Source of the DNA: Brasenia schreberi
Lineage: Eukaryota > Streptophyta > Magnoliopsida > Nymphaeales > Cabombaceae
DNA length: 64,000 nucleotides
NCBI GenBank assembly: GCA_036023115.1
Contig: JAYKKT010000056.1
Location: forward strand, 1,054,001-1,118,000
Reading direction: 5' to 3'
Shown one piece after another: positions 26,401 to 41,400 of this stretch. Made by a program: the position numbers and the translations under genes. The notes under the pieces are model-generated. The model was not told the origin of the DNA and did not search any database. It worked only from the letters and a program-made list of their open reading frames with translations. Every line of letters starts with the position of its first letter. The stretch's first letter is position 1.

Positions 26401-29400
26401 ACTATAGGACATGGGCACAAACAACAACAACAACTAAGCCTTTTCCCATACTAGACGGGGTCAGCTACATGGATTCTTTGTTTTCACAGATCCCTATCGT
26501 GTGTCATGTTAGCAGTTAACTCCCAATAAGCTAGATCAATCTTTATTGTTTCTTTCCAACACTTTTGTGGTCATCCTCTACCTCTTTTAATACTTTACAA
26601 AATTAGTTTTTCTAACCTTCTTATAGGTTCTTCTTTTGATCTTCTTTCTATATGTCCAAACCATCTTAAACGATGTTCTCTCATTTTATCCTCTATTAAT
26701 GTCACTCCTAATTTGTTTCTAATAACCTCATTATGTATACAGTCTTTTCTTGTATGACCACTCATCCATCTCAACATCTTCATTTCTGTCATAGACATCT
26801 TTTGTACATGTTAATGATTAACTGCCCAACATTCAGAACCATAAAACATGGCAGGCATAATTACAACAACAACAACAACAACAACAACTAAGCCTTTTCC
26901 CATACTAGACAGGGTCGGCTACATGGATTCTTTGTTTCCACAGATCCCTATCATGTGCCATGTTAGCAGTTAACTCCCAATAAGCTAGATCATTCTTTAT
27001 TGTTTCTTTCCAACACTTTTGTGGTCGTCCTCTACCTCTTTTAATACTTTCCAAATTTAGTTTTTCTAACCTTCTTACAGGTTCTTCTTTTGATCTTCTT
27101 TCTATATGTCCAAACCATCTTAAACGATGTTCTCTCATTTTATCCTCTATTGGTGTCACTCCTAATTTGTTTCTAATAACCTCATTATATATATGGTCTT
27201 TTCTTGTATGACCACTCATCCATCTCAACATCTTCATTTCTGTCACAGATATCTTTTGTACATGTTGATGATTAACTGCCCAACACTCAGAACCATAAAA
27301 CATGGCAGGCTTAATTGCTGCTCTATAATATTTACCTTTTAACTTTAATGGTATCTTCTTATCACAAAGAATACCTGATGCTCCTCTCCATTTTAACCAA
27401 CCAGCATTAATTCTATGTGTAACATCTCCATCAATTCTTCTATCACTCTGAAAAATTGACCCTAGGTATTTAAAACTTTCCTTTTGGGGAATGCAATGTG
27501 TGCCAATTTTAATTTCCATGTCCTCTGAAGTAACCAAATGATTAAACTTACATTCCATATATTCTGTCTTTGTTCTACTAAGTCGGAGGCCTTTGCTTTC
27601 TAATGTTTCTCTCCATAGTTCCAATTTTCTATTAACTTTTTCCTTAGACTCCTCCACTAATACAATGTCATCTGCAAATAACATACAGCAAGGTACTTCA
27701 TCTTGAATATGTTTTGTTAACTCATCCATCACCATTATAAATAAGTATGGACTTAAAGTTGATCCTTGATATAACCCAATATTAACTTCAAAGAAGTCTG
27801 TCGTTCCTTCATGAGTCCTCACACATGTTTTTGCACCATCATACATGTCTCTTATAAGGTTAATATATGTCAATGGGATACCTCTTTTTTCCAAAGTTCT
27901 CTAAAGAACCTTGCTCGGTACCCTATCATAAGCTTTTTCTAGATCAATAAATATCATGTGAAGGTCTTTCTTTTTTGCTCTAAAATGTTCCATAAGACGT
28001 CTCAAAAGGTGAATCGCTTCAATAGTAGATCTGCCTGGCATGAATCCAAATTGGTTCTCTGTTGTACTTGATAGTTGTCTTAACCTACGTTCGATAATTC
28101 TTTCCTATAATTTCATAGTATGACTCATTAACTTGATGCCTCGATAATTCACACAATTTTGAATGTCTCTCTTGTTCTTATATATGGGTATAAGTGTACT
28201 TGCTCTCCATTCCTCGGGCATCTTTTGGTTTTTCCATATTTCATTAAATAGTCTTGTGAGCCAAGTGATTCCTATTTCTCCTAGTATTTTCCAAACTTCT
28301 ATAGGAATATTATCTGGTCCTAATTGCTGCTCTATAATATTTACCTTTTAACTTTAATGGTATCTTCTTATCACAAAGAATACGTGATGCTCTTCTCCAT
28401 TTTAACCAACCAGCATTAATTCTATGTGTAACATCTCCATCAATTCTTCCATCACTCTGAAAAATTGACCCTAGGTATTTAAAACTTTCCTTTTGGGGAA
28501 TGCAATGTGTGCCAATTTTAATTTTCATGTCCTCTGAAGTAACCAAATGATCAAACTTACATTCCATATATTCTATCTTTGTTCTACTAAGTCGGAGGCC
28601 TTTGCTTTCTAATGTTTCTCTCCATAGTTCCAATTTTCTATTAACTTTTTCCTTAGACTCCTCCACTAATACAATGTCATCTGCAAATAACATACACCAA
28701 GGTACTTCATCTTGAATATGTTTTGTTAACTCATCCATCACCATTATAAATAAGTATGTACTTAAAGTTGATCCTTGATATAACCCAATATTAACTTCAA
28801 AGAAGTCTGTCGTTCCTTCATGAGTCCTCACACATGTTTTTGCACCATCATACATGTCTCTTATAAGGTTAATATATGTCAATGGGATACCTCTTTTTTC
28901 CAAAGTTCTCCAAAGAACCTCCCTCGGTACCCTATCATAAGTTTTTTCTAGATCAATAAATATCATGTAAAGGTCTTTCTTTTTTGCTCTAAAATGTTCC
29001 ATAAGACGTCTCAAAAGGTGAATTGTTTCAATAGTAGATTTGCCTAGCATGAATCCAAATTGGTTCTCTGTTGTACTTGATACTTGTCTTAACCTATGTT
29101 CGATAATTCTTTCCTATAATTTCATAGTATGACTCATTAACTTAATACCTCGATAATTCACAATTTTGAATGTCTCCCTTGTTCTTATATATGGGTATAA
29201 GTGTACTTGCTCTCCATTCCTCGGGCATCTTTTGGTTTTTCCATATTTCATTAAATAGTCTTGTGAGCCAAGTGATTCCTATTTCTCCTAGTATTTTCCA
29301 AACTTCTATAGGAATATTATCTGGTCCTACCGATTTACCACCCTTCATATGTTTAAGAGCCTCTTTGACTTCATTCTTTTGAATACGTCGATAGAAATTA

Positions 29401-32400
29401 TGGTTTATATACTTTTCTGACTTGGCTAAATCTCCTAAGCTAATACTAACATCTTTATTTTCATTAAAAAGATTATAAAAATAGTTTTTCCATCTATTTC
29501 TTATATCATCGTTTGCCACTAAAAGTTTTTCATCCTCGTCTTTTATGCATCTAACATAAGTAAGATCTTTAGTTTTCTTATCTCTAGTCCTAGCTATCCT
29601 AAAAATATCTCTTTCACCTTATTTTGAGTTGAGTTTTTTTATATAAGTCCTCCCAAATCTTAGCTTTTGCTTCACTCACGGCCTTTTTCGCTTTCTTCTT
29701 TGCTTTCTTATAAACTTTTAAAGTTTCACTAGTTTTCTTGGCATAATGTAATTTGTAACATGCCCTCTTTGCCTTGATTTTATTTTGCACTACTTCACTC
29801 CACCACCAAGCTTCTTTTTGTGCCGGTACACCTCCCTTAGATACCCCTAACACATCTTTCGTCACTTTCCTAATATGTATAATCATATTGTTCCACATAT
29901 CAGAGGGTGTGCCAACATAATTCCAAACATCTCCTTGAAGGACATGGGCACAAACCATGAAAAATTATTTATATTTCAAGAAACTATGGGGTTATGTTAG
30001 CGGAACAAAAACCGAACCTTCAATTAATTTAAGTTTAGAACAAATGGAAGAATATGATGGAGGACATTGAACCGTTCTATGGATCCTTATGAACATTGTT
30101 AATGAGCATTTAAGAGACACTCTAACAGATTTTACAAATGCTAAAGAAGCATGAGATTATCTCAAAAGAAATAATATAAAGAGTGATATAGCTCACAATG
30201 GCCCTTGGAGATAAACTTATGACCTTAAGACAAGAAGATAAGGACATTAGTGAATTTTACATAGAATTTTCTAATATTTAGAATAAACTTTGTGGATATG
30301 AAAACAATATACATATTGTCTTGACATAAGGTAATTCGAATAAAATGAGGACTTTGTCCATCAGTTTCTTAAAAGTTTGAGGGAAGAATTCGAAGAAGTT
30401 AGAGTTAGTCTCATTCATAGAAAATCATTTCCTTTAAAAGAATAATATATTACCGATTTATAAATGACAAAAACCAGGCTAAAGGAAGCAAAAACTCAAA
30501 GAGACTCTTACTAGTTGCATCCAGACTAGGAGAAAACGTCGTGCCCTATCGACCTCCATATTTTAAGACTCATAGATAGCCTACTGTAAAGAATGAGGTA
30601 ATTTATTTTTATTGGAACTAGGTCATGTGTTTAAATTTTGTCCTAAATTAAAGAATAAAGTTGTTGTAGTCAAGAGAGAAGGAAAAGAAACTCTTGCTCT
30701 CAGTGATCTCTAAAACAAAATAAAGCAAAAGAACAGATGAAATGAAGCGCATCCATGGAGTAGTTTGTTCTACCAACTCTAACGGAACGGTAGGTACAAA
30801 ATCTTGGTTACTCGAATCTGGAGCTTCTTTTCATATGACGTGAAGAATTTTTTTAAGGAATTACACACAAAAGAAATATGATTCATGTGTTTACAGTCGA
30901 TGGAACTAAACTCAGTGTTAGTTTTAAAAATTAGTTTTATAAAATAGGAGATCTTCAAAATAAAAAAAAATAGTTTTAAAAATAAGTTTGGTTGTAATGT
31001 TAAATTTAAATCTTTTTCAGTATCTGACAATAATTATTTAGTCAGCTTCTCATCAAACGCTTGCATTATAAAGGATTGCCCAACGAAGAAGGTGATTGGA
31101 TATGGCCATAGAGGATTCTATGTAATGGACTATTTGCATGATGAAATCTTGGATAATGTAAAGTTTTATCTAAAGATGTTTTTTATGTCATAAAAGACAT
31201 GTCCATTTGAATGTTCAAAAATTGTATAGATGATATTCTATTGGAATTAAAAATGTTAGACTTTTTTTGTAAGGGTTGTGCTTTTAGAAAAATAAAATAT
31301 ACTTTGTTTTTTCAAAGAATGCTTATCTCAAGCAAACCTTTTGAAATAATCCACTCTAATGTTTGGAGTCTCGCCCCAATCTTCTCAAAAGAAAGATATC
31401 ATACTATGTTATTTTCATCAATGACTTTTCTAGATACACAAGGATGTATCTTTTGAAATCTAAGTGTTGAAAATTTTTATGATTTTTCATAACTTGATTA
31501 AAATCAATTTAATGTTAACATCAACGCAGTGTTGTTCGATGCATATCAGATCATGTATCATTTTAATTCACAATACATATCATATTGCACCGTATCATAA
31601 TTTAATACAAAAAATGTGGTAAAACTATAAAAAATTCAAAAAAACAAGAAAAAATATGATAATTGCAAAATTTTTATATAATATAAAAATATAGTACATA
31701 TTCATTATTCACCATTAAATAATTAAAAAAGAATTACATATTTTGAAGCAGAATCCTTAAAAAAAATATAACTTTCATAATTGAAAAAATATATTTATAC
31801 ATTGTAATCAGGATCATCAACTACATAATCTTCATCTTCTCCTTCTTAAAGATCCTCAACACCTTCTACTTGTACTTCAAAATAAAAATAAAAATCCTTG
31901 ATGATGTTATTGTTGTGCTCCTAAAATAATCCATGCAATGTCTTCTTCGGTTTGGAGTGTATTTGCTTCATTATCTTCCATAATCTACTCCTCTAATATA
32001 TCAAAATTATCCTAACTTATTGAACCAAATTGGGTTTTTTCCTATTTAACTTTTGTAATTATTTGCAAGAAGGAAAGATAAGTAATTAGTAAATAACATT
32101 AACAATTAAAGTTAAACAAAATATTGAATTGAATCTTTAAGTAGTAACTAATACAAGATTACCTCTGTCGGAGTCGTATGTTAAAACGGATGAAAACTAA
32201 GTCATTCAGTCGCTTAGGTTCCAACCTATTGCGCTTTTTTGTGTGGATGTGTTCAAAGACACTCCAATTCCTTTTAAAACCCATTGTACTACAGGTTTAG
32301 CTCATAACTCCTACTAAAAAATCTCTAAGGTTTGGGCAATAACTTCCAAACCTATTTCACCAAACATCTAATAGAAAAAGACAAATATCAAGGACTTAAT

Positions 32401-35400
32401 CCACAATAAATATAAGGTTTAAGAAACTTAAATATAAAGATAAATAATTTACCTAAGCGCATATTAGTGTGATTACGAATTGCTACAGGCAATTCCATCA
32501 AGTGAAGTGCATTATCATAGATCTTCGTCTCTTGATGAATAACATCTTCCCTATTCTTATTATGGACTAATTTGTATATACAATCAATGATACCTCGGTT
32601 TACCTCACCGTCCCTTTTAAAACTTGTTGAGTACCAGAATGTTAGGTTTAGGTAATAAGTTGTTGCATGAATAGGTTTATAAATTGTTTGTTCTGTTTGT
32701 TATATATAATATTCCACATAGACACATAATCCCTTTTTCTTTCATTAAAATTATTTTTAATGGCTTCTTTTACCCAATCCATGGCTTCATAAAGATAGCC
32801 CATAGATGGTTTCTCCTCACTATGAGTTAATCTCAAAACTTTAACTAAGGGACATATATTCCTCAATGGTCTTACACATGTATTCTAAAATATACGTATT
32901 TAAAATCTTATTTAACTTTCATTTTCTTCTATTTTGAGACAACTCTGTAAATTGTTATCACTCGTATGAGGAGAACATTCTCTTTAAGCCTTGCTTTTGT
33001 TTCACAATGCTATGTATAAATAAGAAATTAGTTTTACGAAGAAGCTTTGCACCATATGTATATATCCTTATCATATATAATACAAAAGCATGGTTGTAGA
33101 TAAATTTGGTGATATCTTGGCAACACTCAGTTGTTGCCTTTATCTCATTCATCTCAACAATATCTTCAAGAATGAGATCTAAACAATTGGTTAAACATGA
33201 TATATAATAAAAAGTCTCATAAGTATCTTATAACTCCTTTCCAGCTCCTTTATAGTTACTTGCATTATATGTAATAATTTGGACTATATTCTTTGGCCCA
33301 ACCTCTAATATCACCTTATCAAACTCTTGCCCTAGGACCATTATAATATGCATCTCTTCTGACACACCTAGAGATCTCAAAAACATAAGTTTTGTAGAAT
33401 AATAGATAATAAAGTTTATCAAAGTTCTTCCTCACCTATTTGTCCATCCATCTACCATGATAGTATATCTTGTCTCCAAACATTACTCTCTCAAAATTGA
33501 ATAATATTCTTACACTTTAAGGACAGTTTTATCTAATAGTTTGCCTCTTAACTTTTGATAAGAAAACATATTATACTATGAACCAATGTTTTGCATCTAT
33601 CTTTAAAATGAAAATTGTTTATTGCATTAAATAGAATGCATGCATCATAAAACCATCTACCCACTACAAGGTCTGCCTACTCATGTAATTGCTCCGAAGT
33701 CATAGGAGCACGAATTTGAAGTTGATCACCATGTGTAATGCTAGGAAGGGAAAATGATTCTATTAAGTTCTTCTACTCCTTCCTCTTCTACCACTTCCAC
33801 TTGCAACATCTATCACTTTCACTTACGACATCTTCAACAACTCTCTTTTCTGTGGTTGGTGGTTGAGAACTACTACTATCAACCTTTGTCCTACTATTAG
33901 AAGGAATACTATAACCCAATCCAACAACATCATCATCCTCTTCCTTAAACATTTCTAGATCATCCTTCTGTTATCTCCTCTCAACTATGCTATCAATCAT
34001 CTATAGACGTTATTTAATGGCTTCTGACAATTTTCTAATTTTGCTAGTGAAAGGAGCAACTTCTTTCGGTGATGTTTCAATTGTGAATTTCACCACTAAC
34101 TACCTTCTCACAAAACAAATATTTTATCTTCAATTTATTTTCCTCAATCGTTGTACCCCACTGCCATGCCGAATCATTGGATCGAGATTGAGAGTCAATA
34201 ACACCCCTTCTTGCCATCTTAATTAAACACTTCAATCCAAAAAAGTCTGAAAATAAAGCACTTTATAAATCCTCAATTTTCACATAAATCTCAAATAGAG
34301 TGTCTCCCGCATCACAAATATAATAAAAATCATATCCACGCACTTCATAACTTCATATTTTGTCATTCAAAAGAGAAAAAACGTAAATAACACCAAAAAA
34401 CAATAAATACAAAAGTAATTTAAAAACTCAAAAAGTATACCTAGAAAGCTGGTTGGGAGCCTTATACAGATGCTATAGAGCACTTTTTTTAGCCTTCAAC
34501 ACCAAGAATGGGGGAGCCACCGGAGGTACATTTGAGAGCCTTGAATAGAAGCTAGAAACCCACAAAAACGCGGATTTTTGTGAGGGTCCCAGTATGTATT
34601 GGTCGTATCATGCGATACAGCCTGTATCGCACAATATGACATGATATTTTCCTGTATATGATACATAAAGGTATATCTTATCGTGGAGCTTCATGATACA
34701 ATATGTATCATACCGTATCATACGATACGTATCGTACGATACGATGCAAATATGGATAACGCTGCATCAAAGTGTTTAGATCTAATTCTGATGGTGAATT
34801 TATTTCAAGAGATTTTGAAAACTATCTTAAAGAAAATAGGATAATTCATGAGACATCATGTACTAGGACTCCTCAGCAGTATGGTATTATTGAACTAAAG
34901 CATAGACACATAGTTGAAATTGCCCAAATCCTATTAATATATAATAATGTTTTAAAGAATCTTGAGGCTGAAGCCATTATGACTTCGGTTTTTCTTATAA
35001 ACATAGTTTTACAAAATGTCTCGCTCAAAGAGAAATTTTTGAAAGTTGTCTCTAATTACTCTTATCTTAGAATTTTTGGACGCAAATGTTTTGTAATAAG
35101 ATTGAGTGTGCATTCTTAGGATACGGTATAACAAAAAAGGGTATGAATGTTATGACCCTAAGAATGTTAAGCTTTATATGTCTTGGAATGTTTAGTTTCA
35201 TGAAAATGAATTTTACTATGGTAATGAAAACAATGACTCTAGTAATGATATAAGATATTCTTTCATGATTGATATTCTAGAAAACGAAGAACAAGAACGA
35301 GATAGGTTAACACCTGATAAGGATGTTCAAGAATCTAAACATATCATTTCTCCTTTTGAACGATATTATACTCGTAGATCGACTGAAACTCTCCCTAGAA

Positions 35401-38400
35401 TATTTACTAGAGAATCAAGACCTCTAGAGAAATTTGTTTCTTATGATACATTTTATTCTGCTCATAGAGTTGTGCTAACTACTTTGTCTACTTTTAAGGA
35501 ACTTAAAAACTTTAAAGAAGCCCAAATGAGGAGTTACAAGCCTTAAACAAAGCCCAAACATAGGAATTAGTAGAAAGACCTAACTCTAAGAAGCCTATAG
35601 GTTGTAGATGGGTTTATAAAATAAAAACAAAGAGTGATGAGATACTAGAAAGATATAAAGCGCGTTTAGTTGTCAAAAGATATACTAAAAAATATGGTAT
35701 AGACTATGATGAGACCTTTGCTCCTGTAGCCAAAATTACAACAATAAGAACCCTTATTACTATTAGTATTGTAAAGAATTAGAATGTTTTTCAAATGGAT
35801 GTCAAAAATACTTTCTTCAATGGTGTGTTAAAAAGACTTTATATGGTTTGAAATAGGCTCCTAAAGCATGATTTGATAGTTTAATGAGTTTATAATTAAC
35901 CTTGGTTTTCTTATGTGTTATGCTGATATTGCCTTATTTGTGAGAAGAAATACATAAGGTATTGTGAGAAGAAATACCTGCAAGTGATAATATCGGTATT
36001 CAGAACATTAAAGATGAGCTTCGTAAAGAAGTTGATATTAAGGATCTTGGCTTGTTGTATTATGTTTTTGGTATTGAAGTAACTCGTAATGATAAAGGTG
36101 TCTTTTTGTCACAAACAAAATTTGCTCGTGATATTGTTAATAGATCAAGATTATCTTATGACAAATTTATAGAAACTCCTAAAGTAATTGGCATAAAATG
36201 AGGCTTGGAGATGGTAACCACTTTAGGACTCCACTTCATATTGGCAAATGGTTGGTGGTTTAACCTATGTGACTATTACTTGACCTGATATTATGCATGA
36301 TGTACACACAATAAATTAATTTCAACATGCACCCACTATTATCTATATGAGTGTAGTAATGAGAATAGTCAGATATGTTAAACATCTTGTGAATAAAATC
36401 AATCTTATTGAATGAAAAATGGAACCAACTTACAGAATATGGCCGATTGGAGGCATTCCTCCAATCGGCCTAATCTCAGGAGACACACACACTGTAGCTG
36501 CCGCCTATTCCACTTTTCTTCTCATACTTTCTGCCTAAACCCTAATTAGCTATTTATACTTTATTCTAACTTAATTTCCTAATCTATCCCTACTAAGTAT
36601 TAACTATTTCTAAGATAACATAGGACTCAAATTAACAAAATAACATGAGACATGACGTTCTTTTACATGACTCGACTCTCAACACATGACACAACGACTC
36701 CCTTAACACTCCCCCTCAAGTTGGGTGGAAAATGTTGATGGCACCCAACTTGGATAAGGTCTCCTTTAATAGTTTGCTGGTAGTGGCTTTAGTTAAAAAA
36801 TCAGCCCTCTGTTTGGTAGAATGAACATACTCCAGCTGGAATTCTTTATTAGATATCTTCTCCCGGATGAAGTGACAGTCAATTTCTATATGCTTGGTCC
36901 TTTCATGATATACAGGATTAGATGCCATTTGAATTGCTGCACTGCTGTCACAATATAAAGGTATAGGATGGTTAAGTGAGTAACCTAATTCAGTTATCAA
37001 TGAAGATATCTATTTTCCTTCACACATGGCTTGTGCTATAGCTCTGTATTCAGCTTCTGCCGTAGATCTTGCAACCACAATTTGTTTTTTGCTTTTCCAA
37101 GATATAATATTACCCCCAAGTAAAGTAACATAGCCAGTAGTTGACTTTTTGTCATCATAAGAACTTGCCCAGTCAGCATCAGAATAGAGTTCAATGTCCA
37201 AATTTGATGATTTCGAATAAAGTAAACCCATTCCTGAAGTTGATTTGAGGTATCGAAGAATTCTATACACCGCATCCATCTGATTTTTTGTTGGTGAGTG
37301 CATATATCTGCTCGCAATCCCAACTGCATACGCTATGTCTGGTCGAGTAATGGTTAAATATATGAGCTTACCCACTAGCTTCTGATATTTATGGATGTCT
37401 TTGAACTCTTCACTGTCTCCGTTAAAAAATTTCTGGTTTACCTCCCTCCATTGGAATGTCACTGTGTTTACATTCAATCATTTGAATTTCTTCAAGGAAA
37501 TCCATAAGGTATTTTCGCTGAGTCAAGTAGATACCTTTGTCAGAGTAAAGAACTTCTATGCCTAAGAAATAATGAAGCCTGCCCAGATCCTTAATATCAA
37601 ATAGTCTATGAAGGCTCATTTTCAACTTTGATATTTCTTCAAGGTCATTTCCTGTAACAATAATATCATCAACATAGACGGCAAGAATAGATATTTTTGT
37701 CCCTTTCTTGAAGAATATTGTATGATCGTTGAGACTTCTACTGTATCACATACTACACACTACTTTACTGAATTTATCAAACCAAGCTCTTGGAGACTGC
37801 TTCAACCCATATATAGCTTTCTTGAGTTTACATACTCTATGGGAAGATGAAAAATTTCTGACCATTCCTGAAGGGAGTTCCATATATACTTCTTCATTTA
37901 AGTCTCCCTGTATGACATCCAATTGCCATAGATTCCATCCCAAGTTTGCTACCATACTTAGAAGTATTCTGATTGATGTAAGTTTAGCCATAGGTGCAAA
38001 TGTCTCTGTATAATCAATGCCGTATGACTGACTATATCCTTTAGCAACCAATCTGACTTTATATCTCTCCACCGTTCCATCTGCCTTATATTTAATAGTA
38101 AATACCTATTTGCATCCTACAGTATTCCTGTCAGAAGGCAACTGTGTAATGATCCATGCATTGTTTTTTTCCAATGCTTTCAATTCTTCTTCAATTGCTG
38201 CTTTCCATAAGGGGCACTTGATTGCTTCTTCAAACTTCGAAGGAATCTTGTGTTTTTCAGCATTCATGATGAAGGTTTGATAACTCTGAGAAGTGTTGGC
38301 ATATGAAACATAATTAGAAATTGGATATCGTACACCTGTACGCTTACCTTTACGAAGAGCAATAGGAATCTCAAGGTCACTCTCCACTTGCACTTGAGGA

Positions 38401-41400
38401 TCTTATTCAGGGGAAATTTCTCTAGCACATGGTTCTTCTTCTTCTTCAGAGTACACAATCTTCCGTTGTCCTTTCTTGTATGCCATAATCTCTTTTGGTT
38501 GCTGTGTGTTTTCATTGTGATGATCAACTATCTTAGGATACTCCCCCTCACTAGGAACTAGTGGACAAACAGAAGATGGAGTGGGAGGTGAGTCCAAGGA
38601 AATAGAATAATAAGGATGAAATTCAAAAAAAGGTTACATCCTTGGAAACATACAGTTTTTTAAGCAATGGGTCATAGCATTTGTATTCCTTTTGAGAGGT
38701 CGAATAGCCTAGAAAGATGCACTTAGTGGACTTGGCATCGAGTTTATCATGATGTGGAAGATGGATATGTACGAAATAGGTGCACCCAAAGATACGAGAA
38801 ATGAGATGAAAGGGTGTAGATGTTTTATTAAGGCAATGAATAGGACTCTCCCCCTGAATGGGATCATTCTATTGATAAGATAAACAACAGTAAGGACAAC
38901 ATCACCCCAATAGAATTCGGGAACATTACTTTGAAGGAGTAGGGTTCTAGCGACTTCCAGAATATGACGGTTCTTCCGTTCGGCAAGACCATTCTGCTGA
39001 GGTGTATAGGAACATGTAGTTTGATGAACAATTCTCTGTGCGTGTAAATAATTTTGTAACTGAGTACCAATGTATTCTCCCTCATTATCGGATCGAAGAA
39101 TTTTAACAGAAGCATTGAATTGAGTACAAATAAATTTATGCACAATAGGGAAAATAGAGGCAACTTGACTTTGTTTTCAATTACTAAATGATGGTAAGAC
39201 GAGTACAATCATCAATGAAAGGGACAAAATACTTATGACCAGACCAAGAGGTGACTGGACTTGGGCCCCATACATCAGAATGAATAAGTTCAAAAGGTTT
39301 AGAGCGTCGAGAATCACTTAGAGGATAAGATGCCCTTTGATGTTTCCCGAATTGACAAACTTCACATTCAAACTGAGATTTATTGGACTGGACTCTAAAA
39401 CTGGGAATGACATATGAAATTTTCGACACTAGAAGAGGACCAAGACGATAGTGCCAAAGACGAAGATCGGTATCAGGAACTGGTGTGGTTGAAACACTGT
39501 AAGAGATGGAAGGTAGACAATTGTCTTCAAGAATGTATAATCTTTTCTGTAGCCTACCATGTCCAAAGATTTTCCCCGTCTTCAGATCTTGAAATACACA
39601 ACCAGTAGGATGAAAAGTTACACAGCAATTCAGGGCACGAGTTAAAGAACTGACTGAAAGAAGATTTATCGAGAAACTGGGAACATGGTATACTGATGGT
39701 AAATTTGAAATACAAGTAGATACACTTCTCTTTCCAATCATATAAGTTAACGATCCATCTGCTAATTTGATCTGTTCCTGATCTCTAAGTGGCTTGTAAG
39801 CTGAAAAATAAGAAGAATCTCCTACCATATGATCGGTAGCCCTTGAATCAATTATCTAAATTCTAGAAGGAGAGTTAGGAGTGTGGATACCCTTTACTGT
39901 AGGTGTAGCCTGAGCCACTATAGCTTGAGTTGAGGAAACAAATGATTTGTCCGAGAATTTCTGTTCAAGGCCTTCTATTCTTTTTAGAATCTCCTGAATA
40001 CCATCAGTGCTAGGAGTGGAACTTTCTGCAGAATGGATAGAGGTATTACGATTTCGATAGTAATCTGGTTTGCCATGTAATTCCCAACAATAATCTCTGG
40101 TATGACGAGATTTGCCACAATGAGAGCAAACGAGTTTTTCCTTGTCATCTGAACTAATTTTACCACGGCCATGGCCACGACTCTGGTGTCCCCCTCTGCC
40201 ACGAAAGTGAGAAGTATCTCCTCCGACTTGAAGTGCATGTTGATCTGTACTAATAGCATAATTCTTCTCAAGATTCCGACGATCTTCCTCTTTGATTAAT
40301 AAAGAGTAAACAGTTCCCAATGTAGGAAGCTCTTTTCTGCCTAAGATATTCAGCTTTACTGATTCAAATTCTAGATTGATGCCCCACAATAAGTCAAAGA
40401 CTTTCTTCTTTTCAATTTCAGCCTGTCTTTTATTATAACAGGTAGAGCACTTTATATTCGTATAATAAAGTAATTCGTCTCAAAGACCTCGGAGATCTGT
40501 ATAATATTCACTGATAGACCGATTGGCTTGTTTACACTTTCGTATTCTCTCCGGAATTTCATACTCGTTGGCAACATTCTTTTTTCTGAAATAAGCATCT
40601 GCTACTGCACACCAAATCTCATAGGCAGATTCAAGAAATAAAAACGTTTTTGCAATTGATGGAATCATTGACTGGAGCAACCACGATGATATTAATGCAT
40701 CTTCTCTTTTTCAGGTGGAATAAAGACTGTCATGAGGCTCTGGAATTGAAGATTAACCCATCAGATGTGTCCATCTCCCCCTTTCTACAATTACAAGTTC
40801 CACAGATCTTGCCCATTCCATGTAGTTTCGACCATCTAATTTAGTCGTGGTGATCTGAAGAGTATTTCTTTTTTCAAAGAAGCCAGATTGTTCACCGGGA
40901 TGAAAGGAACTAGCAATGCCTTTACCTTTGTCAACCATTAATAATGAAATCAGAACGAAACTCTATAGTAAGGCAAGATGATCACGATTTTACAAAAAAA
41001 TATGAACGGAATGTGATGTTGCTCCACAAATCAGATTTCTTGGAATTCTTTTTCAAGAATCAGATATAATGATGAGTCGCATAATAGGAAGTACACGCCT
41101 GCCCCCTTTTTCGTAATTGTTTACCAATAGTTTCAAGTCCTCAATCTTGAATAAAAGGAAATCTTAAAACAAACTGAATAGCGCTGACTGATTTAACTGA
41201 AGAGCCGATTATATTAATCCCACTTTGAAAATATTGCAACTTGTGAATCACTAAATATCGCAGAATCACAGTTGAATCAAATATGCCTTGCAGTAGCTCA
41301 CAATATTCAATCTTGCTTGATATATTCTCTGTGCAGAATCAAGGATCAAGATGAAAGGGCAGCACGATCTCAAATCACAGACTTGTAAACACGCAGGATC

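Noticed and set aside
26418..28325. Simple tandem duplication of a LINE 3' end
   Set aside because: A second (TTG)n tail and duplicated TAATT show an insertion instead.
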